Shown: positions 43,455 to 56,005, counted from the first letter of the stretch. The stretch is 64,000 nt of DNA from Haplomitrium mnioides (GCA_049999725.1 JBNGIS010020640.1:95401-159400), one strand, 5' to 3'. Numbers and translations: made by a program. Notes: generated from the letters alone by a model not told the origin.

Positions 43455-44215
43455 TCAGTGGGAGGGTGTATGCTTGGTAAAATAGGACTTGCATTTTAAA
43501 ATAGTATGAGTACTGCCATTGTCTATTATACAAGTATAAATATCATCAAGAGATAGTGTAGAATTTTTACACTGAATCATATTCGTCTCAGGTGTATTCA
43601 GATCCTCTTCCTTATCGATATAGTTGCTAAGGGTATCGGTTTGTTCTATAAAGACACCATGATTCTCAATTGTAACTTTTTGGTTTTTGTTCTTTGCATA
43701 TACTGCTACTATGTGAGCTGAGATTCTGCAATATTTATTCGTATGTCCCATTGTCTTACATCTGCTGCAAACCACGGGTCCTCTTGAATTACTTGAAGAT
43801 GGTTGATTTATGTCATTATATGAAGACTTGCCTCCTCTTCTTCCTCTTTGATAAAATCTTGCAGAGTTTCTCCTACCCCTACCTCTCCTCTTGAACTACT
43901 TATTCCTACCAATTAACCCAATCATGTGTTGCTTTAGGCAAATGAATAGTTTTAATATGGTCAAATCTTTCTTTCAAATTATCCCAAAGAATTTTGGGGT
44001 TGCTCTCATTCACATATTGAATTTTCAGAGAGTCTGAAAGGTGATGCCTTAAGAAGACCAGAGTTTGGGCTTTCTATTGTAAGGTAATATCCTCATCTGT
44101 AAGGATGGTGGTCTCCAATCCTTTGGATACCATATGGGCTGCTGCATCTAATGACCAATAGAGACAATGGTCTCCTTTTATGGTCAACTATTTAAAGTTT
44201 AATTTTTCCATAACT
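43455..44215 (-). pseudogene. Copia gag (zinc knuckle) and protease
   Basis: Gag capsid residues (KGDHCLYWSLDAAAHMVSKG; ESNPKILWDNLKERFDHIKT) start near 44,213 and are broken by stops. The CX2CX4HX4C knuckle CSRCKTMGHTNKYC lies at about 43,770-43,730. The protease site reads YTCIIDNGSTHTIL at about 43,500, DNG where DSG or DTG is expected. Confidence 0.82.
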
Positions 44216-46241
44216 TAGAATGCAGAAAGAGTTTAGTGGGTTTAAAGATAAATAAAAGATTTATCAGGATGCAAAAAACCAAGTGTTAAACTCTTTGCAG
44301 TTCTGTAAACAAAAGATTAAATAAGTTTCAGTAACAGAAGTTATATCAAAAGTATGTTCCCTATTCTTCTTGTTGTAGGCAAGGGGTTGATCTTCAAAAC
44401 TTCCAGAAAACAGTTGTTGATGTCAACAATTGGCCTTTAGAGTACATCCACATTGTTTCAAAGGTTGGTGTAGTGTGAGCTTCTAGATATAGTCTCCAAA
44501 AGTTGACGTAGATTTCTTGAATGTGCAATCTTGTCCTATGAATTCCTAAATCAAGTCTTGAAGATATATGTTGTTGATAAATGTTGAGAATAATCTTTGA
44601 AGATACCCTATATTATAGAGGAAACACCATGGACTAGCTGTGACTCATAGGCCTTCTCAAAATTTCAATAGATTCTTTAGACAACTGGTCAGTTTCCTCT
44701 TATAGGTATTATAGAAAACTATATTATGTAGAAAACATAATCTGCACTATAAGTGTAGCTATAGCCAATCTTTTTGCACTTATAGATTTAGCTATGCTAA
44801 TAACAGAGTCTAGGATTCACATATCCTTGAAGAATTGTGCGTATAAGATTCTATTGAATTTTCTAATGTGCAGATTTCTATTAGATGAAAAACATAGTAT
44901 TGAGCTATTAGAATATGAAATAAGGTGATCTGATGTGAAGCTATGTCCAATTTTCACTCCAATAAGTAAGACAAATGTTTAAGATCTGTTGGAAAGATGT
45001 ATCAGCTTCCACTGTGATCAAACCAGCTTAATTAGATTCAGAACTGCTAGTTAAAACATCAATGGAATAGCTGTAAATGGATACACAATATGGAGATTGT
45101 GTAGGTCTTGATGATTCTCCAACTATTTTGCTTCAATGAATGAAAATTGAACTTTGTATATAGTGAAACGTCAATATAGAAACATAATAGAGTTGTTATG
45201 CCCAATTATCTGCAAATAGAAGAAAGGATAACTCTTTGTTTAGATTTATTTGTGCACCATTTGAAGTCAAATCACCCTTGAAAAAATTCCCTGGAGTAGG
45301 CAATCAAATATGTATCTTCAGATATGAAAATGAATTCCAAACTCACTCACACGAATTGATTGAAGAAATGTTGTTGTTGAGCTGAAAAAATTTAGGTTCT
45401 GCAATCAAATATCATTTCTATGCTTCAGAGTAGACTTAGCATAGGTTTGGTTGTCATCCAGTAGGTCCGGGTAACTTAGCAGCTTCCGAAAGTAGCTTCG
45501 GTATCCCAAGCTCTCATCGCTTCACCAGGGACCTTCACTTTGTCCCATAAGTGAAGTGATGAGGTGCCATTGTAGTATAAATAGCTGGCACTCTTAGTCT
45601 CCTTCGACTAAGGTTCCCTCACTCCCTACATTTGGGAGTGGGGTTTAACTTATCCTATAGATAGAAGTGACACGTGGCATTCAAGGATTGGGCAATTCAA
45701 TAGCACAGGCAGCTTCCTCTCCGAGCTTAGAATAGTTTTGTAATTTTTTTCTTTATTTTTCCACAAATTTCCGAAATAGCAATTTATCTCTCTTTCAACC
45801 AAATGCTTCTTCTTTCTTTCAAACTTTCGGAAAATATTAAAGGAGAATATTCAAACTTTCAATATTTAAAAGTTTTACTGAAAAGTTTTTCACATGGAGA
45901 TGTTCACAATCCAATTGCGATTCCATTTGTGCTTCGATTCTAAACTAAAATCTTGAAAAATGGAATTGATCTGTTGCTTAAACTTCAAATCTGAAAACTC
46001 TCTTCACTTTGTTCGATGCTACTTGTTTTAATGTAGAATAAAATACAGTATTATTTTATATAAAATAAATAGAAGAAGAAAGCATAACATTTGAATAGAT
46101 TGAAATATAGGGGGAAGAAATCATAGATTTCTAGATAGATGGAAAGATAAAATTCTGCGTGCAGATCAGATCTATTGAAGAATGATGAAGGTGGGTGCAT
46201 GAAAATAAAATTAATTTTGAGCTAATCTTATGCTCATAATG
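44216..46241 (-). other. Copia 5' leader, about 2 kb, no ORF
   Basis: Lies between the 5' LTR and gag. It begins on the minus strand with CATTATGAGC, a decayed version of the initiator-Met-type copia PBS. Mostly AT-rich, with a GC-richer island at 45,420-45,730 that folds into successive hairpins. I see no conserved frame. Confidence 0.6.
45481..45668 (+). other. Chain of contiguous stem-loops (candidate structured RNA)
   Basis: Six hairpins follow one another almost without gaps. (1) AGCTT+CCGAA (45,481-45,490) with TTCGG (45,497-45,501) and AAGCT (45,508-45,512). (2) CTCATCGCTTCAC (45,513-45,525) with GTGAAGTGATGAG (45,551-45,563), plus an inner GGGAC/GTCCC. (3) GTGCCA (45,564-45,569) with TGGCAC (45,586-45,591). 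(4) CTTAGTC (45,593-45,599) with GACTAAG (45,606-45,612). (5) CCTCACTCCC (45,617-45,626) with GGGAGTGGGG (45,634-45,643). (6) ACTTATC with GAT..AAGT to 45,668. The G-U pairs in stems 2 and 5 work only for a plus-strand transcript. Family unknown. Confidence 0.55.
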
Positions 46242-46505
46242 TGTTGAAGTAAAAGGTTTATTCAATCTATGAAACATGAATCAAGATACAAGATAGAAAG
46301 CGAAATCTCCTTCTCCACTTCTCTTCTCTCTCAATATATGAGTGTATGAATGAATGAATCAATCTACAATAGTGTTCATAGAACATATAGGTAGATGTGC
46401 TAATCTCCTAGGATTAGTACTAATCATAATCCTAGTTATGCACTAATCATAGGTTAAGAACTAATCATAGATTAGTCTAATTATCTTACTAGATGTAGTA
46501 TAACA
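46242..46505 (-). repeat. 5' LTR (LTR-D) of copia element
   Basis: 264 bp, the same length as the 3' LTR. Outer flank AGTTT. Confidence 0.9.
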
Positions 46506-48310
46506 AGTTTGAGTTTTCTAGTGTAAGTCATTGCTGATTGATTCTTATCACCGCGAATGAAACATAAACATAAAATTATAATCTTCCAATAAAATATTTG
46601 TTGCATCTACAAGGTCATATTTTTCCCTTAGTCTTAAATCTCTCCCAAAACCATTTAACAAGCATTTTCCCGTCTTGCTTAAATTTGCTCATGTTAGTCT
46701 TTTATTCAACACCAAGAGTCATAGTCTTTGCTTTTGGTGAACACAAGTTCCTTAGAGGAAAGTCTCTTGCCTGCCTCTTCTTTCCTTGTGTGCTCCTCGT
46801 ACCCGATATGTTCCTTGTGTTCCTTTATTGTGCATACTCACACCCCTTCTTTGCAACACTAGTCATTGCTTTCAATCCTCCACCTATCTCTTTGTGTAAT
46901 TCCCTTCCTCACACCACTTGTGGCTTCTATGATGCCTCATGTTCTTTCCTAGCCTCAAATCATTGTGTTCATTGTCTACGTCATCCTCACATTGCAACTA
47001 GTTGATATCACTTCTCTCACAACTTTTGACAAGGTAAAATTGATGCTGAATTGCTAAGTGGTATGGTTGAGAATGACATATAGGCTGATGAGAAAAGTGA
47101 TTGGAGATAGATAGTATTGTCATGACAAAGGAAGAGAAAGCATGATTTGAGAAAGAAGCAAAGAATGGTTTACAAGGGTGAAAACCTAGAGCTAGTGTGA
47201 ATGTTGGCTGATATGAAAGCAAGACTTGAGTACCCTATAGAGAACTCATTAAGATGAAGGAGATTAGATAGGTAGATTATCAATGAGAGAAAGGTGAGAA
47301 GGTAAGGCAATTGGTGAAGGACTTGACAACTAATGCAAGAAAAAGAGAGGTAGAGGAGAGTTGGATGAAGCTTAATTGCTTGGATTAGCATAGAAGTCAC
47401 ATTCTTGCACCATCTTGAGAACTCTCCATCCTAAACTTTTCTTGACTAGTGTCTCCTAATCTCCACAACTAGCTGACCCCTCACTCCTTAACTTCAACTT
47501 TCTACAACACACACACACACACACACAAAAACTAATTTTGTATGGCCTAGACACTCAAAGCCCTACCCCAACCAACCACACAAAAAAAACAAAAAAGAGT
47601 GAACCACACACAACACGATTGACATTTGTCCTCCAATCCTCACAAGTAAACTTATTAGATAAAATATGCATTTTAATAATGAATTTTTTTCCATTAAAAT
47701 ATTCTTTTCCTCTCCATGGTTCTATTTCCCTCCAACTTTTTATTTCTCCAAAACCCTACTACACATACCATCACCCCTCATTCTTCAATATGCCTTATAT
47801 TACTCTTCTATTTTATCATAAGAGTCATACTCTAAGTGTGTACTCCTCTTCATGTGATTCCTTATACATGCTTGTGCTCCTCAGATTTTACAATGCTAGT
47901 CAAGACTTCCCAATTGCTTCCCATGATTGCTTGTCATCCCACTCCCTTTTTCAAGCTTATTGTTGCTTCTAACATTGTCTCATTTTCTTTGCAAGCCTCA
48001 AACTATTGGCTTGATCTTCTCTATTGTTCACTGTGTTGTTCCCATTTGACCTTGCTTCTACCACTACTTTTCAAAAGGTAGACTAAACGTTGAGTTACTG
48101 ATTAACATAGCCCAGATTGACACAACAAGCTAATGAGAGAGGCTTGGAAAAGAGGTTTTGGTTAAAAGTGATGTCAGCAAATGATTTGAAGAACAATTAC
48201 TATGGGAAATTTTGTAAATTTAGAAGCATAAACATGCCATTTCTCTATTTTTGGACATGAAGACATTCTAAGGACACTTTGGTACGCAAGATATGCAATC
48301 TAGAGGAAGG
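46506..48310. other. Unassigned stretch with an (AC)n microsatellite
   Basis: About 1.8 kb of strand-asymmetric sequence: pyrimidine-rich on the plus strand at 46,600-47,000 and 47,640-48,080, purine-rich at 47,040-47,400. The open frames here are Leu/Phe/Ser-rich and look like composition artefacts. (AC)11 at about 47,506-47,528. I recognise no gene. Confidence 0.45.
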
Positions 48311-48788
48311 TGTAAAAGAAACTCAAGAGCCAAATCCTAATGAGTAGAAACTCATAGTGAACTCTTATAGAGTCCTTCAACCAAGTGCAAATTAGGCAAG
48401 CAAAGCCACAACAAGATAACTGTAATAGAGTTATATAACTCAAGACCCAAACTAAGACCAAGAGTGCAAGCAAAAGGACAAGCAAGCAAAGAACCCAAGT
48501 GAGTTGAGAGAAACTCTAGAATGAGGAGTGGGGCTATAAAGCCCTTCTATTTATACAAGAGAAGGAGGTGTCATCCCTCTTTCTTCACTTACAAATCACT
48601 TCCAATTTCAACCCTAAAATTGCTCACTTAGAATTCACTTCTAATTTCAACCCTAAAAAAACTAGAAGTAACTTTGAAGATGAGTAATCTTATATCAAAT
48701 CAGCCCTAAAAGTGACCCTCCACCACTTACTTCACTCCTCTCTATTTTTTTTTTATAAATAGCACAACATAATGCTTACACTATTATA
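48311..48788 (-). repeat. 3' LTR (LTR-B) of chromovirus copy 2
   Basis: Begins TGTAAAAGAA like 771. Minus-strand TATAAATA at 48,548-48,555. The PPT-like AAGGCAAAGATTA follows inside. Confidence 0.82.
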
Positions 48789-48789
48789 T

Positions 48790-49230
48790 AATCTTTGCCT
48801 TCTAATTGATGACATTCTTGTCATGACCAGTAGTTTCAAATAATCAAGTAGATTCTTAAACATTCTCAAGGTTAGAACACAGATCCTAAGTACTATCATG
48901 AAGCGGATATCCTTTCCAAAAAAATTTATATTGAACTTGAGGATGTCGCCCACCCTTCAGTATTCATTTGGCCAAGATGTGGTCCACCTTATATTGTTCA
49001 TGAACATCAAGAACAATAGGTGGAGGGGGGATTCAAGCATGATTGAGAAAAGAAAATGGACTAGAAACAAAAGGTTTTACTTTAGATACATGAAATACAT
49101 GATGAATCTTCATATGGAGAGGAAGATCAAGTTTGTACACAACGAGAGAAATAACTTGAGAAATTAAGAAAGGACCAATCCAAGTTGGAGATAACTCAGA
49201 GACTTGAGTATCCAAAGACAAAGAAAATCA
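48790..49230 (-). pseudogene. Chromodomain and GPY/F-like module, copy 2
   Basis: 49,221-49,033 reads SLDTQVSELSPTWIGPFLIS and YKLDLPLHMKIHHVFHVSKV, parallel to copy 1. The chromodomain follows in degraded form (HPQVQY, WKGYPLHD) with stops. Confidence 0.8.
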
Positions 49231-50160
49231 TGAGTATAAAGCACAACTTGGTCACTTAAAACATAAGAAAAATCATGATAATGTTTATCGACATATTTTT
49301 TTGCCAATTTTAGGCAATAACAAGATGGTTTCTACCATCTTGCAAAGAGGAAGATAAAGGTGACAAAAAGGTAGAAAGACTTGGAACATTAGAAGAGGAA
49401 GGAAAAAGCAACCCATCAAGAACTAGAAAGTGTTGATCAAAATTATAAGAGAAAGAGGAAAATCAAATACTTACTTGTTTGGAGTTGTTTTATGCAAACT
49501 CTACACCCTGTATGAAACCATTCCAATCCGTGTGATGAACACTTGAAGCATATCCTCCACGGTGCGATTTACACGTTCAGTTTGCCCATGTATTTGAGGA
49601 TGATAAATCGTAGGCATAGATAGTTTGGTACCCATTTATGTGAACAGCTCTCGCCAAAACTTCCTACTAAATTGTGGATCTCTATGAGGTATTAGCGTCT
49701 TTGGCATTTCATAATATCAAAAAACTGTATCAAAGTAAATCTTTGCCAATTGTTGAGCACCTATCGTCTTCACCATTGGTGCTAGATGAGTTTTTTTGCT
49801 TTGCTTATCTACAAACACAACAATGCCAGTAACCCCACGAGGTGTGGTTTGAAGTGAAGTGACAAGATCTTAACTTACATGTTCCCATCGAGTAGTAGGA
49901 ATCGATAGTGGTTGAAGAAGGCCAACTGGTTTTAGATTTAAAGCCTTCTTTCGTTAACAACTTTCACATGAACAAATGAAGCTAAGAACATCTCAAGGTA
50001 GGCTTAGCCACAACCAAGTGCATTCAAGCAACTCCATAGTCTTGTCCACTCCAAGATGTTCAGAGATTGGAATGTCATGTGCTTCTTGTAAACGGGTCAT
50101 TCAAAGTGCATCATCTTATAGAACATATATTTGATGGCATTGATAGAGAATACCATCTTG
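49231..50160 (-). pseudogene. Chromovirus integrase, copy 2
   Basis: Aligns base by base with 6,909-7,640 (and with 1,660-1,838 at its end). Integrase blocks are recognisable only as fragments, such as the region parallel to ERANCTLEDML at about 49,560-49,600. Many stops. Confidence 0.75.
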
Positions 50161-51628
50161 TCAACTGATTGGGATTAAGGTTGCGTTGAAATTGTTTTGG
50201 GTTTGAGTGCTAAATTGTCCTTTGTAGAGTGGAGTGGGTATGCCTTGAACTTCCTCTTACGATCAACATGAGATAGTAGATGGGATGCAATGCATGGCAC
50301 CAGGGCGCAGAGAGAGGTAGAGAGAAGCAAGAACATGAGGTCTAGTTAACTATTGGGCAGCATTCACAAAGATACAATGCCACCTTTGGAGCTCAGAAGT
50401 GCAAGTAGAGCTAGATGAGACGTGCGGCAATTGATCAGGATAACATCCAAAGGGGGAGTGTGGACAAGAGGGATTAGAAAAAATGCTTTAACAAGACTGC
50501 GATAAAATTAAACTTAATAAAAGGGCTCCTTGCTAAGAAGATTTAATTATCAAAGAATGAAAAGAGCTAGGGAAAAGAAAGAGGGAAGCAAGCATCAAGG
50601 ATAGTACTGGCAACAACGACTATGGGCGTGCCATTCACCAAAGAGGAGACTATTGCTGTTTTGGCACTGGGTCAACATTCTTGAGGGAAAATAAGGAAGC
50701 AAAAGAAAAAACTCGTTGGAGATTTGTGTAAATTCCCTCTATCCTTTGTTTTTCCTTGCTTTTTCTCTTTTTCTTTTCTAATTTTTGCCTATTGAGGCTG
50801 ATTCTGTCAGCCCTTTCTCTCTTTTGTCTCTTCTGTTAATTTTCTTGTTATCAATGTTCCCCTGTATTTTCTGTCAACCCCTTCCACATCCACCATTGCT
50901 ATCTTCCCTTTCTAGGCCATCTTTTCTGATGCCTCTCCTCTTTCCACTTGCTTTTCTTTTCTTTTCTTTTTTTCCCTTGCCTTAGGTTCTCATCTTTCAT
51001 CTCTCCTTCCATTGAAATCCCTTTATTGTTCCTTCTAAATTCCTTTCATTAACAAAATTACTAAGGGACGATTTCTTGGAGGTCCTAATGCAAAGAGGAG
51101 AAGGAAGGAGGCATGGGATCATATGGAGACTTTATTGAGCAAATCAAAGTACATTGACTCAGAAGCCTTAGTAGGGTTGATTGGAGAGTCACTGCCGCTG
51201 GCCAACGTCAAAGCCCAGCAAGGGAAATCGAGGCACATGAATGCAAAGAAGCAAGGCCAAGCAGCATAGCCGCAGAGGAAACTTGCACAAGTAAACGATC
51301 GCAAGGTTGTTGGAACCAGAAGGGATTGGATCACCAGTCCTATCATAGGCCAATTTCCCAACTAGAATGTCAGAAGGGGTCGAAGTATGGAAAGCGCCAC
51401 GCTCATCCAAAGCCAGATATGCACACAACAAAATAAAAGGTCAACACATAGAGGAAACACGATAAATCAAGGACTTTTATTACTAAATCTGATGTGGTGT
51501 GCAGATCCAACCAACGAAATGAGGAAAATGCCATCATCAATTTGCATGGCAGCCCTGGATCGAAGCCCCCTCAAAAAGTAGTAATCACAATGTGCGAACC
51601 TTGGCATTCCCCAAAAGAGCTTAGCGTG
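50161..51628. other. Unassigned stretch
   Basis: About 1.5 kb. Open frames are short and unrelated to known element proteins. A T/C-rich run is at 50,730-51,020 and a more GC-rich part at 51,100-51,600. It may include degraded gag of chromovirus copy 2, but I could not support that. Confidence 0.4.
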
Positions 51629-54030
51629 TGTTAGCCGGTGAAGTGAGACACTAATGAAAGTTTTTAAGTTTGGAAACAGCATTGAAGCATTCCTATGCTT
51701 TTAAGGTGGTAAGATACTCCAAAGGTATCCGAGTATCTAGTATCAGTGAGTTGGAGAGGGGGTCATCCAACTATCTGTTCAGAAGGGCATCAAAAAGCAA
51801 GAATTGGGACCGGGACGCATGAGGACGGAACACTCTCTAGAGATATTGAAAAGAGACTCGCAAGGAGGTTGAGGGTAGAGCAATCTCGAAAGAAGAAGAA
51901 GACTTAGGTCCCGGTGAGGAAGATCATGGGAATTAAATAAGATCAATGACTCGTCACAAGAAGAGAGCTTAAGGTAAGGCGAGGAGCCCAATTGTTATAC
52001 TTGACTAGCGAGACAGCGGCAAGGCTCGATAGCGAGAAGAAGGGAAGTCAGCCCAGCACAACCAAAATTGAAGGATGGGAGGGAGAAAGAAGAATGCGAC
52101 GACCTTCGAAAGGCAGTGATGACACTATGGGTCGAGGGATGCTCTGTTTCATCGGTGTCTGAATAGAGTTTGGTCTTCCAAATTATTTCTAATCGGAGCT
52201 CTGTCGGTAGTATCAGGGTTGGTCAAAGCATCAGAGTGATTGTATTAGATTGATTCTCTTCCGGTAGTGCGGAGTGATCGGACTTCCCTTCGGAAAGCGG
52301 TGTTGGGATGCGTCCTTTAATTCTATCGGGCATGAGGGTCCAACTTCCCTTTGGAAGAAAGCATCGAGCAGAGTTCCATCAAGTCCAGTCAAACTTCAGA
52401 GTTGAGTGTCCTTGGTCTGATCTTTTGATCGGGGGCGGCGGTCCAACTTCCACTCGGGAGACGGGGGCGGAGAGCACTCCATCGGAAGAAGTCAACCATC
52501 GAAGTTGACCATCGGAGATGTCATAGCTAATCAGGGTCAACCTTCTTTGGATCAGCCTTTTGGATCTACACCAAGGTTACCTTCTTCGGATCAGCCTTGC
52601 GGATGTGCACCAAGCTTGTCTTCTTCGGATCAACTTTGTGGATCTGCACCAAACTTGTCTTCTTCAAATCTTCTTCGGAACAGCCTTGCGGATCTGTGCC
52701 AAGCTTCTTTGGATCAGCCTTGCAGATCTGCGCCAAGCTAAGCTTCTTTGGATCAGCCTTGCGGATCTGCGCCAACCTTCTTCGGATCAGCACCAAGAAA
52801 AAGATTCTTCCAATCAAGAACGGCCAAGAAAGTGGCGAGATGGAAAGCCAAGATCAGGGGAAATGAGGGGGGGAGTATAGATTGTCTCGCTTCAACGTGT
52901 GATAGGTTGGTTATCTTGTACAAGAAACGCAGCAAGGGACAAGGGAGGGAATTCTAGTGATGTTTTACTTGAAGCGAGTGAACTTGTACGGGAGGGCTAT
53001 CAAGGGAGGATGTGGACTGGAGGGGCATTGAGAATCGCTGGGCAGGAGGCTCTCAAGGCTTAGGCAATCTAGGTGTACTCATTTTTGAGGGCGGGCCAGC
53101 ATTCAGAGGTGGATCAATAAGTGAAACAGAAGGATTTTTTTGACTTGGAATTCGAGAGAGGCAACCAAGGGGGGGAGGGTCCTGGTGTCATCTCAGAGCT
53201 GGTTGGTGCAAGAGCATCAATCCAAAGAATGCTCGGAGGGCGCTGCTAGTTAAAACATTCAAGTAGAGCTAAGAGAGGAGTGGCTGCGTTAGGGCCCACA
53301 CGCTAAGTGGAAGATCCAGTCAAAGTTTTGGGTGGAGTGGGTTGGCCAGTAGTCGAGAGGATTGTCTTCCTAAGGGGGAAGTTAATCTGACCTCTTTTGA
53401 TCTTGTGGAAGTAAATCCAAGACCCTCTAGCGATGGAGGTGGGAAAACTATCTAGATAAGGGTATGTAGGTTGGGTGATGTGGGAGTGTTGATCTCCTAT
53501 TGGTGCTTGGCAATTTTTGTTGTATGGCATGTGTACATATGACATTGAGGTCACTCAGAATAGATGGACTTATGGTGAAGTGTAGAGCGTGAGTACTATA
53601 GTAGTTAGCCCTATCGATTTCTAGATTAGCATAAGAACACTGTAAATGCATAGTTGAGTAGAGTTGGAGGCTGTTATATGCAAATGAAATACCTTGCAGC
53701 TAGATAGAACTCTAGTCGTTGTCTTCTTAGCATTGTGCATTTTATGTCATAGACTCTTATCATGAGCAAGAAGTCTTTGCCGACTTTAAGTATTGAGTAG
53801 CAAATGTTTGTTTGCTTGGTGGATGTGAGGACAAGAGTATGGTTTTGTTTTGCCTTGGTGATTGCAGAGGAGAGGAGGAACTTGTAGAGTGAAGCTTGAG
53901 CCTGTTAAGACTTGAAAGTTATAATTTGGATTGTGGGGCCATCTCATAAAAGAACTTGCCACCCCATTTGTCACCCTCTCCTTCCAAAGTGGCATCTTTG
54001 GGGGTTAAGGAACGAAGGAGTGGCATGACA
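51629..54030 (+). repeat. 5' LTR (LTR-C)
   Basis: 2,402 bp, TGTTAGCCGGTGAAG to GGCATGACA. It includes a short 39/34-bp minisatellite at about 52,540-52,800. It is 335 bp shorter than the 3' LTR mainly because that minisatellite has fewer units. Confidence 0.86.
52540..52800. repeat. 39/34-bp minisatellite in 5' LTR
   Basis: About seven units of CAGCCTTGCGGATCTGCGCC followed by AAGCTTGTCTTCTTCGGAT. The unit length explains the open frames on both strands. Confidence 0.85.
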
Positions 54031-54038
54031 TAAATGTT

Positions 54039-54056
54039 TTGCGCTAGAAGGAGGGC
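54039..54056 (+). other. Candidate primer-binding site
   Basis: TTGCGCTAGAAGGAGGGC, nine bases after the 5' LTR. The position fits a PBS. I have not assigned the tRNA. Confidence 0.4.
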
Positions 54057-54248
54057 AAAGGTTTGCACAAGCTTGAGACCAATCTAAGACCAAGTTATCA
54101 TTTTGTGGAGAGAGCGTCTCCCAAAGTTGTGTCGGTATAAGGTTGAAAGAGCTAGGAGAAACAAGCATCCTGTTATGAGCTAGCCCGATGCAGAGTGGAG
54201 GGGGGTATTGACTTGTGGGTAGAGTTGTCCTTGCCTAGCGCTGTAATG

Positions 54249-55966
54249 GCCAACCCGATGCCTCCTTCCGAACTGCGAGTTTGGTTCAAGTTCAAGTCAT
54301 TTAAAGGACGACCTAAGAATGACCCTAATGCTTAGCTAGACAACCTATAGAATTGGCAAATAGGGAGAGCCACGTGAAAATCGAAGAGCTAGCGGTATTT
54401 AAGGGAAAGGCACAACCTTGGTATAAGGAAAATATCAAGAGGGACTGGGGAGCCTTCAAGGATCCATTCATGGCAGAATTTCAAGGAATTGGAGAAGAGA
54501 TTGAGGCATTAATCAAGATAGGTCAGCTTAGAATGAAGAGGAAGGAATCAGTGAAAAGTTTTTACAAGGATTCAAGAAAGTGTCTCGGAAGCTGAACCCA
54601 TCAGCCATCGGTGGAATGCTGACATTGTGGTTCCTTAGAGCCTTGCCCAAAGGGATAGAGACATGGGTAAGGCAAAGGTACCCTCAAACCTTATAGGAGG
54701 CAATGAATGCAGCTCAATCCCATATCAAGGCTGTGATCACCAGCTCACGAAGGAAAACAAGAGCCAAGTGTGAGTTGGAGGACTCTTCTGACACTTCAAG
54801 CATCGAAGAAGAGACAAACAAAAGCTCAGCATCTGCCTCTCAAAGCAAGGAAGACTTTTATAATAGCAACTCGGAAGAGGACTGGTCTTCATGGAAAAAG
54901 AAAAGGAGGAAGGAGCAAACGAAAAAGAAGGGTGCCAAGGGCCGTGAGTCCCGTCACCACATAGAGGTCAAAAAGAGGAAATCAAAGAAAGTCGAGCCTA
55001 AACCCGAACCTAGCAAAAAGCAAGGGGGAAGGATTGGATGGATGAACTAAGCGCCAAGATGGAAGCCATGAACACACTTCTTGCAAGAATCAAACGGAGG
55101 GTTGACCGCTCCCAACTAGGCGAGTGAGAGTGTGGTGCATAAGGTATAACAAGCATGGCCACTCTCCTCAAGAATGCCATGCAGAGGCCAACATTGTCCA
55201 TTATGTGAGAGAGGATGCACCTGACTACATGCATGAAGAAGTTGAATATGTGCTGGAGGAGGCCCCAAAGACAGTATATCATATCAGCGACATGCCTCGC
55301 ACAATGGTTGGAAGGCATGTAGGCATGAGCATGGGGTAAGGAAGTGGGTGGGCTGCGTCTAGACTACCTTGAACGACCATCATGGTCTGTTGGAATTGCA
55401 GCCAACTTGGGCACATCTCTTCAAACTGTCCCGAGCTACAGAAAACCAGTTATGGATAGCCAATCGCATTATATTTCTAGTGCAAGAAGGAGGGGCATGT
55501 GGCTCTCAATTGCCCTCTCAATAGGAGGCCCAAGGTAGCCCTGAACAAATGCATATTTCCTCCACCATCGGTAGTAGTTAATTTGGTTGCATTCAAAAGG
55601 GAGGAAGCAATCAAGCATAAGGAAGAGAGAGAGGAAGCTGAGCTACTAGGTTGGGAGACCCCAACACCCAAAGATTGCTACGTAGTGGTGACTCGATCCG
55701 GAGCCAAGTCCAAAAAAAGAAACCAATACACAAATGAGCGAAAGATTGAGAAGGGGTTGGCTCAATGGTCTCCATCACATAACGACTCAGATTACAAGCA
55801 AGACAATCCCAAATGGTTTTACCCCAAGCAGCAAGAAAACGTGAGGAAGCAACTAGAGGTGTTGGATGCAATGGAAAAGAAGGAGGCAGCAATTGAGACC
55901 ATAAAGGAGGTTCAAAAACAGCAAGAAGAACCCAAAGAAGTAGAGACAACGGTAGCAACCAAGTAA
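54249..55966 (+). pseudogene. Gag with three zinc knuckles and linker
   Basis: The capsid part starts near 54,249 (SELRVWFKFKSFKGRPKNDP) and continues as AVFKGKAQPWYKENIKRDWG and LRALPKGIETWVRQRYPQTL. A Ser/Lys-rich region follows (54,703-55,050). Three CCHC knuckles come next: CIRYNKHGHSPQEC (about 55,131, second Cys is Tyr), CWNCSQLGHISSNC (about 55,390, intact) and CKKEGHVALNC (about 55,485, first Cys lost and a stop inside). A charged linker runs to 55,966. Several frame changes. Two to three knuckles in a plant gypsy Gag is above the usual one. Confidence 0.82.
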
Positions 55967-56005
55967 GAGGCAATGAAACCCGCCCCCTACAACATCTAGA
56001 AAGAC

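Larger units (their letters stand above)
39390..46505 (-). mobile_element. Ty1/copia retrotransposon with both LTRs
   Basis: 7,116 bp on the minus strand: two 264-bp LTRs (TGTTGAAGTA to TATAACA on the plus strand), PPT (AAGGGGGAT) by the 3' LTR, a degenerate PBS by the 5' LTR, then gag, protease, integrase, RT and RNase H in copia order. Flanks AGCTT and AGTTT differ at one base and probably are the 5-bp target duplication. Stops and frameshifts are present. The leader between PBS and gag is unusually long (about 2 kb). Confidence 0.9.
48311..50160 (-). mobile_element. Ty3/gypsy chromovirus, copy 2, 3' half
   Basis: Collinear with copy 1 from its 3' LTR through chromodomain and integrase zinc finger, then ends near 50,160 (equivalent to about 7,650 in copy 1). 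It lacks the LTR-A insertion: CATCAAGAAC at about 49,414-49,423 corresponds to the insertion site in copy 1. Heavily mutated. Confidence 0.85.

Noticed and set aside
45481-45563. Hammerhead ribozyme, as in plant retrozymes
   Set aside because: GATGAG and CCGAA-like pieces occur, but the conserved CTGATGAG...GAAAC order with a correct cleavage site is not present on either strand.
46598-48081. Leu/Phe/Ser-rich frames (135, 144 and 81 residues)
   Set aside because: They follow pyrimidine-rich composition; no domain, splice or start context supports a gene.
53303-54168. Several 65-83-residue minus-strand frames near LTR ends, also at 10,136 and 62,361
   Set aside because: All lie within the LTR-C 3' part and are not conserved as proteins between copies.
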